Below, one piece after another: positions 1 through 8,111 of a stretch of DNA of 34,565 bases. The translations under genes and the position numbers were made by a program. Source of the stretch: QPIN01 sp964399475 (GTDB lineage: Bacteria > Pseudomonadota > Gammaproteobacteria > Methylococcales > Methylomonadaceae). How positions within the stretch are numbered: the first letter of the stretch is position 1; every line of letters begins with the position of its first letter. A model generated the notes under the pieces. That model was not told where the DNA came from and searched no databases. It saw nothing but the letters and a program-made list of their open reading frames with translations. The stretch is taken from assembly GCA_964399475.1 (NCBI GenBank), contig CAYNRB010000009.1:1-34565 (forward strand), written 5' to 3'.

Positions 1-40
1 AAAGATGCTTTTGTCCAGAACTAATTAATAATTAATTGAT

Positions 41-388
41 TTATATTATGAATATAATATAGGACAGTTCCGCCGTGATGGCATTGACTTTGCTGGGTAC
101 ATCAACGGGTAATGGAACGGGTTCTGTTAAACGACGCAGTGATTTTGTATCAGTTTTGTGTTGTGCTTTTGGTGATTCAAAATGCCCTGATGATTCTAAC
201 TCACGCAGTGCTTTTAAACAGCCACTGGTCTGCATCTCTCCGCGTACATCATGAAATTCAAAATGTGTACAAACTTGTTTAGCTAAATCGGTTTTATGTT
301 TAACATCAGTCCCTCTTAGTAATTGGGTGATGTATGCTATGCCTGTTAGTGTGGACAGTGTTCGTTTGATTTGATTTTGTATTTTCAT
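41..388 (-). pseudogene. N-terminal fragment of a transposase with a DUF4338/DruA-like domain
   Basis: Reading leftward from an ATG at 388, the 115-residue product carries the pattern I associate with the N-terminal DUF4338 (DruA-like) region of IS4-type transposases: a 'CTHFEFHDVRGEMQTSGC' stretch, then LKALRELESSGHF, then a 'RLTEPVPLPVDVPSKV' segment. Complete proteins of this kind are several hundred residues long and continue into a DDE domain. Here recognisable similarity stops near residue 105 and the frame ends in a short hydrophobic tail (YIIFII) that looks like unrelated junction sequence. No DDE catalytic part and no terminal inverted repeats are visible. I read it as a dead insertion-sequence remnant. 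The family assignment is from memory of the motif order; a stand-alone small protein is less likely. Confidence 0.6.
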
Positions 389-750
389 GCGCTATAGCAT
401 GCAATAATTGTCTTTGTTTGTTCAGTTATTATTTATGGGTAATAGGCAATCCTAGGGTCAGGTACAGAGTAAAATAACAATGAGTCGTACTTATAAAATT
501 AAAACGTTATGAGTGGAGTGATTACCCCGTCCTGCTCAGAATACGACCTTCTATGCCCAAAGCTATATCTGGCAATGTGGCTTTTGTATTTTATCAAGTA
601 CATAAATTCACTTTTACTAAATCCCCGATTCCAGTTTTAATTGATATCCTGTCCCCTCAAAATGCGTGATACACTGAATATTTAATAGATCATAAGCAAA
701 TAATCTCGTAGAGATAATGCAAAAACATCAGACTTAAAAAGGATGAATAA
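389..750. other. Intergenic stretch with no gene, upstream of mnmH
   Basis: Nothing coding is evident between the transposase fragment and mnmH. A short open start at 481 (MSRTYKIK) stops after a few codons. The last 20 bases contain AAGGA about nine bases before the mnmH ATG, a good ribosome binding site. Around 639-672 there are TTGATA and TGATAC hexamers, but their spacing is about 20 bases, so a promoter there is only a weak suggestion. Confidence 0.4.
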
Positions 751-1863
751 ATGAGTCGTGAAGATACGGATGATTATAAAAGACTATTTTTAGAAGATAT
801 ACCCTTAATGGATGTTAGAGCGCCCGTTGAATTTAACAAAGGAGCTTTCCCAAATAGCCAAAATATTCCGATTCTTGATGATCATCAACGTGAAAGCATA
901 GGCACTTGTTATAAAGATAATGGGCAAGATGCGGCCATTGCTTTAGGTATGCAGCTGGCTGAGCCAGAGATTCGTCAACAAAGGCTGGAGCAATGGGAAC
1001 AATTTACCAAGGCTAATCCTGAAGGCTATCTTTATTGTTTTCGTGGAGGGCTGCGTTCTCGAACAACACAAGCTTGGTTAAAAGATCAGGGCAATCATTA
1101 TCCATTAATTAAAAGTGGCTATAAAGCCATGCGCACTTATTTAATCCAACAAATGGAGTTTAGTGTTGAACAAATTCCTTTTCTTAAATTAAGTGGGTTT
1201 ACTGGTTCGGGGAAAACTCGTGTTTTAAAGCAGACTCGTTTTCATATTGATTTGGAAGGTTTGTCTAATCACCGAGGATCAGCGTTTGGTAGTGATGTGA
1301 ATGATTTTCAACCGACTCAGATAGATTGGGAAAATAGTCTATCCATTGCCTTCCTTAAATACGCCCACTATTTCCCAAAATCAGGTGTGTTATTGGAAGA
1401 TGAGGGTAAACGCATAGGTCGGAATATTTTTCAGGATTGTCTGTACGATAAAATGCAGTATTCGCCTTGTATATTTCTTAAATGTGAATTAGATCAACGT
1501 GTAGCCATCATTCAAGAAGATTATATTTCTAGCCTCTGGCCTATCTATCAACAGCAATATAAAGAATTGGCGCATGAAAAGTTTTCCACTTTTGTATTGG
1601 ATAATCTGGCGAAAATAAAAAAACGTCTGGGCGGATTGTCTTACAAAAAAATAAATAGCTCATTTAGTTCAGCGTTAGAACATTTGTTCGGTTCAGGAAA
1701 GGCTGAATTATTTGATGAAGGAATCCGTTTATTGCTGCTTGAATATTATGATCCCATGTACCAGTATCAGTTAGACCAAAAGCAAACTAACGTGTTATTT
1801 AAAGGGACAGAGTCTGAAATTATAGCCTGGGCAAATGAATATTTGGAGAGCATGAGTCGATGA
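751..1863 (+). CDS. mnmH: tRNA 2-selenouridine synthase (MnmH/SelU)
   Basis: This 370-residue protein fits MnmH, which uses selenophosphate to convert 2-thiouridine at the wobble position (U34) of Lys, Glu and Gln tRNAs into 2-selenouridine, through a geranylated intermediate. The N-terminal half is a rhodanese domain with the catalytic cysteine C96 in 'YLYCFRGGLRSR'. It is followed by a P-loop, GFTGSGKT at 149-156, and a C-terminal region rich in basic and aromatic residues. The start is supported by AAGGA nine bases upstream. The stop overlaps the start of selD in an ATGA arrangement (1860-1863), so the two are translationally coupled: selD makes the selenium donor that this enzyme consumes. 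The length is normal and no key residue is missing. Confidence 0.95.
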   Translation: MSREDTDDYKRLFLEDIPLMDVRAPVEFNKGAFPNSQNIPILDDHQRESIGTCYKDNGQDAAIALGMQLAEPEIRQQRLEQWEQFTKANPEGYLYCFRGGLRSRTTQAWLKDQGNHYPLIKSGYKAMRTYLIQQMEFSVEQIPFLKLSGFTGSGKTRVLKQTRFHIDLEGLSNHRGSAFGSDVNDFQPTQIDWENSLSIAFLKYAHYFPKSGVLLEDEGKRIGRNIFQDCLYDKMQYSPCIFLKCELDQRVAIIQEDYISSLWPIYQQQYKELAHEKFSTFVLDNLAKIKKRLGGLSYKKINSSFSSALEHLFGSGKAELFDEGIRLLLLEYYDPMYQYQLDQKQTNVLFKGTESEIIAWANEYLESMSR

Positions 1864-4070
1864 ATGCAGCGCCTATATTTAAAGATCTAGTGTTTATCGG
1901 TGGTGGGCATAGTCATGCATTGGTATTGCGACAATGGGCGATGAATCCGTTGCCGGGTGTGCGTATTACTTTAATCAGTCCACAGACCATGACACCTTAT
2001 TCAGGCATGTTACCTGGCTTGATTGCAGGGCATTATAGTTTTGAGCAGACCCATATTGATTTGGTAAAATTATCCTTGTGGGCAAATATCCGATATATTC
2101 AGGATAAAGTCATTGCCATTGATGTGGAGTCAAAAACATTAATGCTTGAAAGTCGACCTACCATTGAATTTGATGTGGTCTCCATTGATATTGGTTCAAC
2201 CCCAAATCAACAGATTGAAGGTTCAGCTGAATTCTCGACACCGGTTAAACCGATCAGTAATTTTTATCAGCGCTGGAATCAAATTCTAGATCGAGTTCAG
2301 AAAAATGAAATAAAGTCGCTATCGGTTGTTGGAGGCGGTGCGGGCAGTATTGAAGTAATTATGGCTATTGCTAGTAGATTTCAACAAACTCATTCACTTC
2401 CATATCATTTAATCACAGCAGCTGATGATATTTTGCCTGGTTATAACCTTTCAGTTATTAAGCAGATTAAAAAGCAGTTTAAGAAATATGCCATAGAAAT
2501 TCATGCTTCTACGAGAGTTTCTAAGCTTAGTCAGGGGATAATTCATTGTCAGGATGCCAAACCAATTTTATCGGATGAAATTATTTGGTGTACGCAGGCC
2601 GCAGGTGCATCATGGCTATTAGATAGTCAGTTAGCTTGTGATGAAGCTGGTTTTATTAAGGTCAAGCAAACTTTGCAATCTATACAGTATGATTCTATAT
2701 TTGCAACAGGTGATATTGCCAATATGGTTGCAGACCCCAGACCTAAGGCAGGGGTTTATGCCGTTAGACAAGCGCAGACTTTATTTCATAATCTTAGAGC
2801 TGTTTTACTGAATCAATCTTTACTTGAATACAAACCGCAAGATGGCTTTTTAAGTTTATTGGCGTTGGGTGAAAAGAAAGCCACGGGATCGAAATCAATA
2901 TTCAGTTTTTCGGGTGATTGGGTCTGGCGCTGGAAAGATTCAATTGATCAAAAATTCATGAATCAGTTTCATCAATTACCTTTGTTATCTATGTCTACAG
3001 ATACCGTGATTGATCCACAACTGATTGATGATGAAGAGAAAAACCAACAGCATGATCCTTTAAAACGTTGTGCGGGCTGTGGTGGAAAAATAGGTGCAAA
3101 TGTATTGCAACAAGTGATTAATGAAGTATTGGGAGAAGCTTATTATCAGCCCAAGGATGCTGTACAAATTAGTAATGGGTCTGAGAAAATTTACCAAAGT
3201 GTCGATGCACTCAAGGCTCCTATAGAGGATGTCTGGTTATTTGGGAAAATTGCGGTCAATCATGCCATGAGTGATCTTTATGCAATGAACCTTAAACCCG
3301 ATTCAGCACAAGTACTTATTACTTTACCTTATGCTAGTCAGCAGGTACAAAGACGGCAGTTAAAAACTTTGATGCAGGGTATTACCCTGCAATTGGAAAC
3401 TTTGCAATGTCGTTTTCTGGGCGGACATACCTCAGAAGCCAGTGAGCTTTCTGTGGGATTAGTGGTGAATGGCATTCACAAAGAGAATGTTTTATTTGAT
3501 AAGCAGAGCTTAATTCCGAGTGATAAGCTGGTTATATCCAAGCCATTGGGAACAGGAGTGATATTGGTAGCAGCAATGCAGACTAAAGTTGATGGTAGTA
3601 TTTTTAATCAGGCGGTTGCCTCCATGTTGAAAGCTAATGATCAAGCTGCCAATTTGCTAAGCAGTCTTAATATTAAAGCCTGTACTGATGTAACGGGTTT
3701 TGGTTTGTTTGGACATTTGCATGAAATGTGTCTGGCTTCGACCTGTTCGGCGGTTTTAAGCCTAAAGGCAATTCCATTATTATTGGGTGCTAAAGCATTA
3801 TCCCTGAAAGGTATTAAAAGCAGCCTCTATACGCAAAATCGTCAGGTTTTTGAGGCGATGGAATGTTCGGATTCCTATGAAAACCAGCCTGGTTTTGATT
3901 TGTTATTTGATCCACAAACATCGGGTGGATTACTGGCGAGTATTCCAGCGGAAATTTATGCACAGCTTGATGAAGGTTTTCATCAACAGTTTTATACTAT
4001 AGGAGAGGTGTTAGCTATTGATGAATCAAATCCTCGCATTATCATTGAAGAAATTGAGCCATCTTTTTAG
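1860..4070 (+). CDS. selD: Selenide, water dikinase (SelD) fused to an N-terminal FAD-dependent oxidoreductase
   Basis: This 736-residue two-domain protein begins with a pyridine-nucleotide-disulfide-reductase-like FAD domain (about 1-350; dinucleotide motif FIGGGHSHA near residue 12, second glycine motif VVGGGAGSIE, and ATGDIA near the end of the domain). The second half (about 400-736) is selenophosphate synthase, which makes selenophosphate from selenide and ATP. Its active-site signature reads 'CAGCGGKIGA': catalytic C407 and the lysine K410 are present, and no selenocysteine is used. The later parts 'GGHTSEASELSVGLVVNG' and 'TDVTGFGLFGHL' are typical of the AIR-synthase-like fold. The fused NADH-dehydrogenase-like domain is a known SelD architecture in some bacteria and may supply or reduce the selenium substrate, though that role is inferred. 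Start overlaps the mnmH stop. No selA, selB or Sec tRNA is in the window, so selenium may be used here for tRNA only. Confidence 0.95.
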   Translation: MNAAPIFKDLVFIGGGHSHALVLRQWAMNPLPGVRITLISPQTMTPYSGMLPGLIAGHYSFEQTHIDLVKLSLWANIRYIQDKVIAIDVESKTLMLESRPTIEFDVVSIDIGSTPNQQIEGSAEFSTPVKPISNFYQRWNQILDRVQKNEIKSLSVVGGGAGSIEVIMAIASRFQQTHSLPYHLITAADDILPGYNLSVIKQIKKQFKKYAIEIHASTRVSKLSQGIIHCQDAKPILSDEIIWCTQAAGASWLLDSQLACDEAGFIKVKQTLQSIQYDSIFATGDIANMVADPRPKAGVYAVRQAQTLFHNLRAVLLNQSLLEYKPQDGFLSLLALGEKKATGSKSIFSFSGDWVWRWKDSIDQKFMNQFHQLPLLSMSTDTVIDPQLIDDEEKNQQHDPLKRCAGCGGKIGANVLQQVINEVLGEAYYQPKDAVQISNGSEKIYQSVDALKAPIEDVWLFGKIAVNHAMSDLYAMNLKPDSAQVLITLPYASQQVQRRQLKTLMQGITLQLETLQCRFLGGHTSEASELSVGLVVNGIHKENVLFDKQSLIPSDKLVISKPLGTGVILVAAMQTKVDGSIFNQAVASMLKANDQAANLLSSLNIKACTDVTGFGLFGHLHEMCLASTCSAVLSLKAIPLLLGAKALSLKGIKSSLYTQNRQVFEAMECSDSYENQPGFDLLFDPQTSGGLLASIPAEIYAQLDEGFHQQFYTIGEVLAIDESNPRIIIEEIEPSF

Positions 4071-4085
4071 GTCAGGACAATAGGT

Positions 4086-4844
4086 ATTAGCATTAAAGGT
4101 TTACCATTTGATTATTCAATTCGTCGCAGCAAACGATCTAAAAGATTACGTATTGTAGTGACCTCTGAAAAAATAGAGATTGTTTCCCCGTTACGATTGT
4201 CAATACGAAAAATTCATGCTTTTGTTGTATTAAAGCAAGACTGGGTTTTAAGTGCTATTAAACAGGTAGAAGCAAAAAAAAAATCAATCAATAATATAGT
4301 TCGAATTGATTGTTTTGATGGAGAGTCACTGCTATTTCGTGGGGAAAAACACAAAATAACATTCAATTCATCAGCATTAGATGAGATTAAAATTGAGTTC
4401 AATAACCAAAAATTGACTATAGATTTGCCCAGTCACTTGATAAAGGATACTAACAATAGTCAGGTTCGGTTGGCTATTAAAAACTGGCTGAAAAAACAGG
4501 CATTAATGATAGCCAATGGTTATGTTGTATTACATGTCAGTAAATTTAATCTATACCCTCGGGTTGTCAGAATAAAAACTCAGAAAAGTCGTTGGGGAAG
4601 TTGTGGGATTCATGACGACATTAATTTAAATTGGTTATTGATTTTCGCCCCAGCTGAAGTGATGGAATATGTACTGGTTCATGAACTTTGTCATATTAAA
4701 GAGAGAAACCATTCAGCACAGTTTTGGGGGTTGGTTGAAGCACATTTACCTGACTATAAAAAACACAGAAATTGGTTGAAAGAAAATGGTGCTGGTTTGA
4801 TGCAAGAAAATGATGCCTTTTCTAATTCTAATATCAACCTGTAA
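4086..4844 (+). CDS. YgjP/DUF45-type zinc metallopeptidase (SprT-like), probable non-AUG start
   Basis: This is a predicted zinc-dependent peptidase of the YgjP-like (DUF45) family. The signature is 'KSRWGSC' followed about 35 residues later by the metal-binding HELCH (199-203 if counted from 4086), then NHSAQFW and 'PDYKKHRNWL' near the C-terminus. The family's basic N-terminal block is present as 'YSIRRSKRSKRLRI' (4113-4154), but it lies upstream of the first conventional start, a GTG at 4158, so that GTG is too late. Between the selD stop TAG (4068-4070), which is in the same frame, and 4158 there is no in-frame ATG, GTG or TTG. I place the start at ATT 4086, which has AGGA (4074-4077) eight bases upstream; ATA 4080 is the alternative. 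The selD TAG sits only 15 bases before 4086, so translation is probably coupled to selD. The substrate is unknown. Confidence 0.8.
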   Translation: MSIKGLPFDYSIRRSKRSKRLRIVVTSEKIEIVSPLRLSIRKIHAFVVLKQDWVLSAIKQVEAKKKSINNIVRIDCFDGESLLFRGEKHKITFNSSALDEIKIEFNNQKLTIDLPSHLIKDTNNSQVRLAIKNWLKKQALMIANGYVVLHVSKFNLYPRVVRIKTQKSRWGSCGIHDDINLNWLLIFAPAEVMEYVLVHELCHIKERNHSAQFWGLVEAHLPDYKKHRNWLKENGAGLMQENDAFSNSNINL

Positions 4845-4860
4845 ATTTCAGGGTATTGCT

Positions 4861-4908
4861 GGTTCCCACGCGCTGCCTGGGAACCCAGTTTTGACGCGCA
4901 AGCGTCAA
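4861..4908 (+). repeat. 48-bp double-hairpin interspersed repeat, left copy
   Basis: Two palindromes in tandem: one with arms GGTTCCCA/TGGGAACC (4861-4885), then TTGACGC-GCAA-GCGTCAA (4891-4908), a 7-bp stem with a four-base loop. A copy in the opposite orientation lies at 5154-5201. The remaining intergenic DNA between the copies (4909-5153) shows no gene. Confidence 0.75.
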
Positions 4909-5153
4909 GTAGATACCTGATTTTTTAAACATATATTTGCAACAGCTTTGTAAACAGAAGAATTTTTACAGTAAAGTGATTTGATTTATCAGCATGAGGA
5001 TACCTTGACGTTGGCTTTGCTGGATAAAAAACTTTTCTGCCTAAGAGATTACTCAGTCATCAACTATTGGTTTTAAAAAACCAGCTTGGTATTTAAAGTA
5101 ATTATCAATCAAAAAATGTTATATAACATGGCCAACGATGTGCTTAAATTAAT

Positions 5154-5201
5154 TTGACGCTGGCGCGTCTAAACTGAATTCCCACGCGGCGCGTGGGAAC
5201 T
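5154..5201 (-). repeat. 48-bp double-hairpin interspersed repeat, right (inverted) copy
   Basis: Reverse-complement counterpart of 4861-4908: a TTGACGC/GCGTC hairpin followed by TTCCCACGC-GGC-GCGTGGGAA (5179-5199), a perfect 9-bp stem. The alignment of the two copies is strong across the whole 48 bases with only scattered mismatches, mainly in the loops and in the spacer between the hairpins. Confidence 0.75.
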
Positions 5202-5235
5202 AGGTAACATGTGGATTTTATTGTATTTTAAAATA

Positions 5236-6930
5236 TTATTTATTGAATACCCCAAAATATAAAAATAGAGTTAATAGAATGATTGCTATAGATATTCGGG
5301 TGATTTGGATGATTTTATTTCTGCTCACTAGTTCTTGCATTTGCAAATCATCAACTTGACGGCCTTGTTTTATAGCTGGATATAAATGGTTTTCAAAATC
5401 TTGCTTAGAAAATATTTGGTATAGCTGATTAATTTTGAATAACTTATTTCCCATCTCAATATATTCATCATTGGAGATAATGTTGCTTTTAAGGCAAATG
5501 TTAGGCGAACCTATCATAGGATAGATAATCACTGTGTTTTCTGTGATACCTATTTTGCGTCGTAGCCTTAGTAGGGAAGAAATAAATGTGATGAAAATTA
5601 ATAAAAATATTTGCCAAGTATGGTTAAAAAACTCAATAGGTGTAGGATCCAGTATCCAGAAAATCAATAATAAGGCTACAATTATAAAAACAATTGAAAT
5701 ACCTGCAACGTATTCGACCTTACTTGATGGTTTAACCCAATGTAAGATTGGTTCGATTTCAATTTCCTGGCTACTTAAAGATAGTGGTTCATCTGTATTA
5801 GTGTCCAGTTTTTTTAATTTGTATTGCTGATAAAGTGCTAATGTAAATCCAGTAATCAGTGATAGTGCAAATAATAGTGAAAATATCTTTTCAAGCTGGT
5901 CATAATACTCTCGTTTTTCAATCAATTTTGTCAGCTTTTCCTGGAAAATAGTGGGTTTGAAATCACCCAATAATTCGCCATCAAGACTATATCTAAAAAT
6001 ACGATCAAGACTAAAATCAGAAACTAGAACCTGATTTCCCATTTGAATTAATTCAAAGGGATCAGCACCTGAAGGTAACTGCAATTTTTTAATAAATTCA
6101 CCTTGTCTATCAAAAATATAAACACCACCAAAACTCATGCCATTTTTCATGTTAATAATCCAGCGTTCGTTAACCGTGATCATGAAAGAAGCAGGCCATG
6201 TTTCACCTAAGAGTCTGGATTCATCAGTCCTAGTGTCAAAGCTTTCTGTTAAAACAGGATTATCAAGGGTATCGTCAGATAGATCAAAAACGCTTAATTT
6301 ATGATGATTAGTATTTGCTACATACAATTTGTTATTGACAACCCTAACTTGGTTGGGAAACTGGAATTTGCCTAACGAATCTAATTCTTCACCGTTTTCA
6401 GAAAACAGATATACACTATGTCGATTGGTATCTGCAACAATCACTCTATCCGATGACCAATCTATAGTCAGCCCCAAAGTTCCGTGTAAATTGAGAGAGT
6501 GATGGGTAAATGAAGTACATTCAGAAGTTGTAGTGCTACAACGAAATAAACCATCTTGAGTAATCAAACTAATTTTATCAGTTTGATTGGTGTATCGAAA
6601 ATAGCGTCGTAAATTTTCAATAAAATTATTTTCTTTAGCGTGTTGACGTATTAGCAAATCACCATTACTAAAAAAAGCAAAGTCTGTCAGGTTATTTTTA
6701 TCTACCTGCATTGTTGCTAAATCTATGGTTTTTTGGTGTTGTCCTTTTTGGTTGAATCCATATAATTGATTATTTAACTTTAAGTAGATGCTTCCATCGG
6801 GGTGGGGGTGCATATAAGAAAATACCTTAACCGATACGCTGTTAGTTGATGCCCAAAATTTGGCAAATAATAAGCCTCCGAACACTATAAAAATTAATAT
6901 TACTTGGCTAATTTTGAGGTTTTGATTCAT
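5236..6930 (-). CDS. Membrane protein with NHL-type beta-propeller repeats, function unknown
   Basis: I do not recognise a named family for this 564-residue protein. It starts with a hydrophobic anchor (about residues 8-26). A long extracytoplasmic region (about 30-335) follows, with NHL/beta-propeller-like repeats such as 'VIVADTNRHSVYLFSENGE' and 'KLYVANTNHHKLSVFDLS', and a third unit around 'QVLVSDFSLDRIFRYSLDGE'. Then come a membrane segment near 345-366, a short acidic cytoplasmic linker, a hydrophobic pair near 406-455, and a last membrane helix near 540-560. Such propellers usually bind proteins or carbohydrate. The gene sits 25 bases downstream of another membrane protein on the same strand, so the two are probably co-transcribed and may form one envelope complex. 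A shorter conventional start is not obvious, and the ribosome binding site is weak. Confidence 0.7.
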   Translation of the reverse strand: MNQNLKISQVILIFIVFGGLLFAKFWASTNSVSVKVFSYMHPHPDGSIYLKLNNQLYGFNQKGQHQKTIDLATMQVDKNNLTDFAFFSNGDLLIRQHAKENNFIENLRRYFRYTNQTDKISLITQDGLFRCSTTTSECTSFTHHSLNLHGTLGLTIDWSSDRVIVADTNRHSVYLFSENGEELDSLGKFQFPNQVRVVNNKLYVANTNHHKLSVFDLSDDTLDNPVLTESFDTRTDESRLLGETWPASFMITVNERWIINMKNGMSFGGVYIFDRQGEFIKKLQLPSGADPFELIQMGNQVLVSDFSLDRIFRYSLDGELLGDFKPTIFQEKLTKLIEKREYYDQLEKIFSLLFALSLITGFTLALYQQYKLKKLDTNTDEPLSLSSQEIEIEPILHWVKPSSKVEYVAGISIVFIIVALLLIFWILDPTPIEFFNHTWQIFLLIFITFISSLLRLRRKIGITENTVIIYPMIGSPNICLKSNIISNDEYIEMGNKLFKINQLYQIFSKQDFENHLYPAIKQGRQVDDLQMQELVSRNKIIQITRISIAIILLTLFLYFGVFNK

Positions 6931-6955
6931 ATTTTATGCTGCTGTGGACTCAGGT

Positions 6956-7645
6956 TTACTGTGTATGATTCAGAAGGTGGTTCACCCATGAAATTGATCC
7001 ATGAAAGTTGAAAGGTAGATAAATGAAATAGAGTAAGGCTATCGAAAATGTCAGCCCTAATAGGGTTGAGAGTATTGCTGATTTTCGTTTTAGAGGATAT
7101 TGATGATTTTGATATAAAGCCTGATATGCACGACAAAACTGCTTTAAATAAATTTTATCCAATGCTCTGCTAACACTAAAAAAAATTTGATTGTTATTGG
7201 TTGTTACTGAAATTATTATGTTTTTATCGGGGATTTCAAAGCCAGACAATGTTTCTCGATAGCTTGTATTCAAATCAATCAATGTTTTTGTAACGGCTGA
7301 TAAAGCGTAAGTGGGGTCAACTGCTATCAATGTAACCGACTGTTTAAAATTAATTATTTCAGATTCATGTTGATAATAAATCCATAAAACAATAATACAA
7401 AAGAGTACAAAAAGGGCATAAAAAGCCTGGTTTCCTAAAGTAATATTGGCATAAGAAATAGCATAATTTTTAACAAAAAATAAAAATAGGTTTATGAGTA
7501 GAATAAATAGTTTTGCGCTAACTAAAAAGATGATTATTTGTTTGAGCTCATAAAATTTGAACACGGGTTTATGCGTAATCAAAGGATATAAGCCATGGTA
7601 AAAAAAGTAAATACAAAGCAGAAATAAAATAATTTCAATTAACAA
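6956..7645 (-). CDS. Hypothetical membrane protein, partner of the NHL-repeat protein
   Basis: This 229-residue protein of no family I can name has about four hydrophobic segments: the N-terminus to residue 20, about 38-60, about 78-93, and 190-212. A soluble stretch of roughly 95 residues (about 100-188) lies between the third and fourth. It contains 'PDKNIIISVTTNNNQIFFSVSRALDKIYLKQF', split here by eye as a small beta-rich domain. The only start in the open frame that fits is TTG at 7643-7645. The frame stays open further upstream (through 'TDFNLLGREYT'), so the true start is uncertain and could be upstream if another rare codon is used. It precedes the NHL-repeat protein by 25 bases on the same strand. 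Confidence 0.6.
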   Translation of the reverse strand: MLIEIILFLLCIYFFYHGLYPLITHKPVFKFYELKQIIIFLVSAKLFILLINLFLFFVKNYAISYANITLGNQAFYALFVLFCIIVLWIYYQHESEIINFKQSVTLIAVDPTYALSAVTKTLIDLNTSYRETLSGFEIPDKNIIISVTTNNNQIFFSVSRALDKIYLKQFCRAYQALYQNHQYPLKRKSAILSTLLGLTFSIALLYFIYLPFNFHGSISWVNHLLNHTQ

Positions 7646-8111
7646 AGTATATTCTCGGCCTAGTAAATTAAAGTCAGTAGATTTTAGACTAGTGTAGGCA
7701 GGATGGCAAATATAGAAAAAATAAGAGTAGTAAAGGTGTTATTTTTTATGGGATTTTGAGGTTGTAGAAAAGGTATAATATTGATTCTGTGAGTGTTTAT
7801 ATTGCGTTCATAATAAAACTACTAACATGGAGCAAGTTAGCAGAGGATGTGCTGTGTAACACAGTGTATCTTTCCCGAAAGATGCATATTTATATAATTG
7901 AAGTTGGGAGATATTCATCAAAAATGCCGAAGTAACCTCTCTAGTATTCACCCAAAGTTGTATAGATAATATATGTAGAGCGGATTTCAGTCCGCTCAAT
8001 GCTCAGGTCATTTGTATTAACAAGGTTGTTCTATTTGATCTAGATACTAAACAGATGCGTAAAATAATTATTTCTCAGACAGAATTTAAAACAAACCTGA
8101 ATTTTCTTGGT
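7646..8111. other. Intergenic stretch with one short palindromic repeat
   Basis: No convincing gene lies in these 466 bases. The only structure I see is the GAGCGGA-TTTCAG-TCCGCTC palindrome at 7977-7996. Small open frames on the minus strand start inside or next to that repeat and have no recognisable composition. Confidence 0.5.
7977..7996. repeat. GAGCGGA/TCCGCTC short palindromic repeat
   Basis: A 7-bp perfect stem with a six-base loop. The same motif occurs twice more, at 13991-14013 and 14034-14056, so it is a dispersed repeat and not a gene-specific terminator. Confidence 0.65.

Noticed and set aside
4891..4927. TTGACGC hairpin followed by a T run as an intrinsic terminator of the selenium cluster
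   Set aside because: The T run starts about 12 bases after the stem, and the hairpin recurs as part of a dispersed repeat.
7808..7999. Minus-strand open frame of 63 codons
   Set aside because: It begins inside the GAGCGGA repeat and shows no family resemblance or ribosome binding site.
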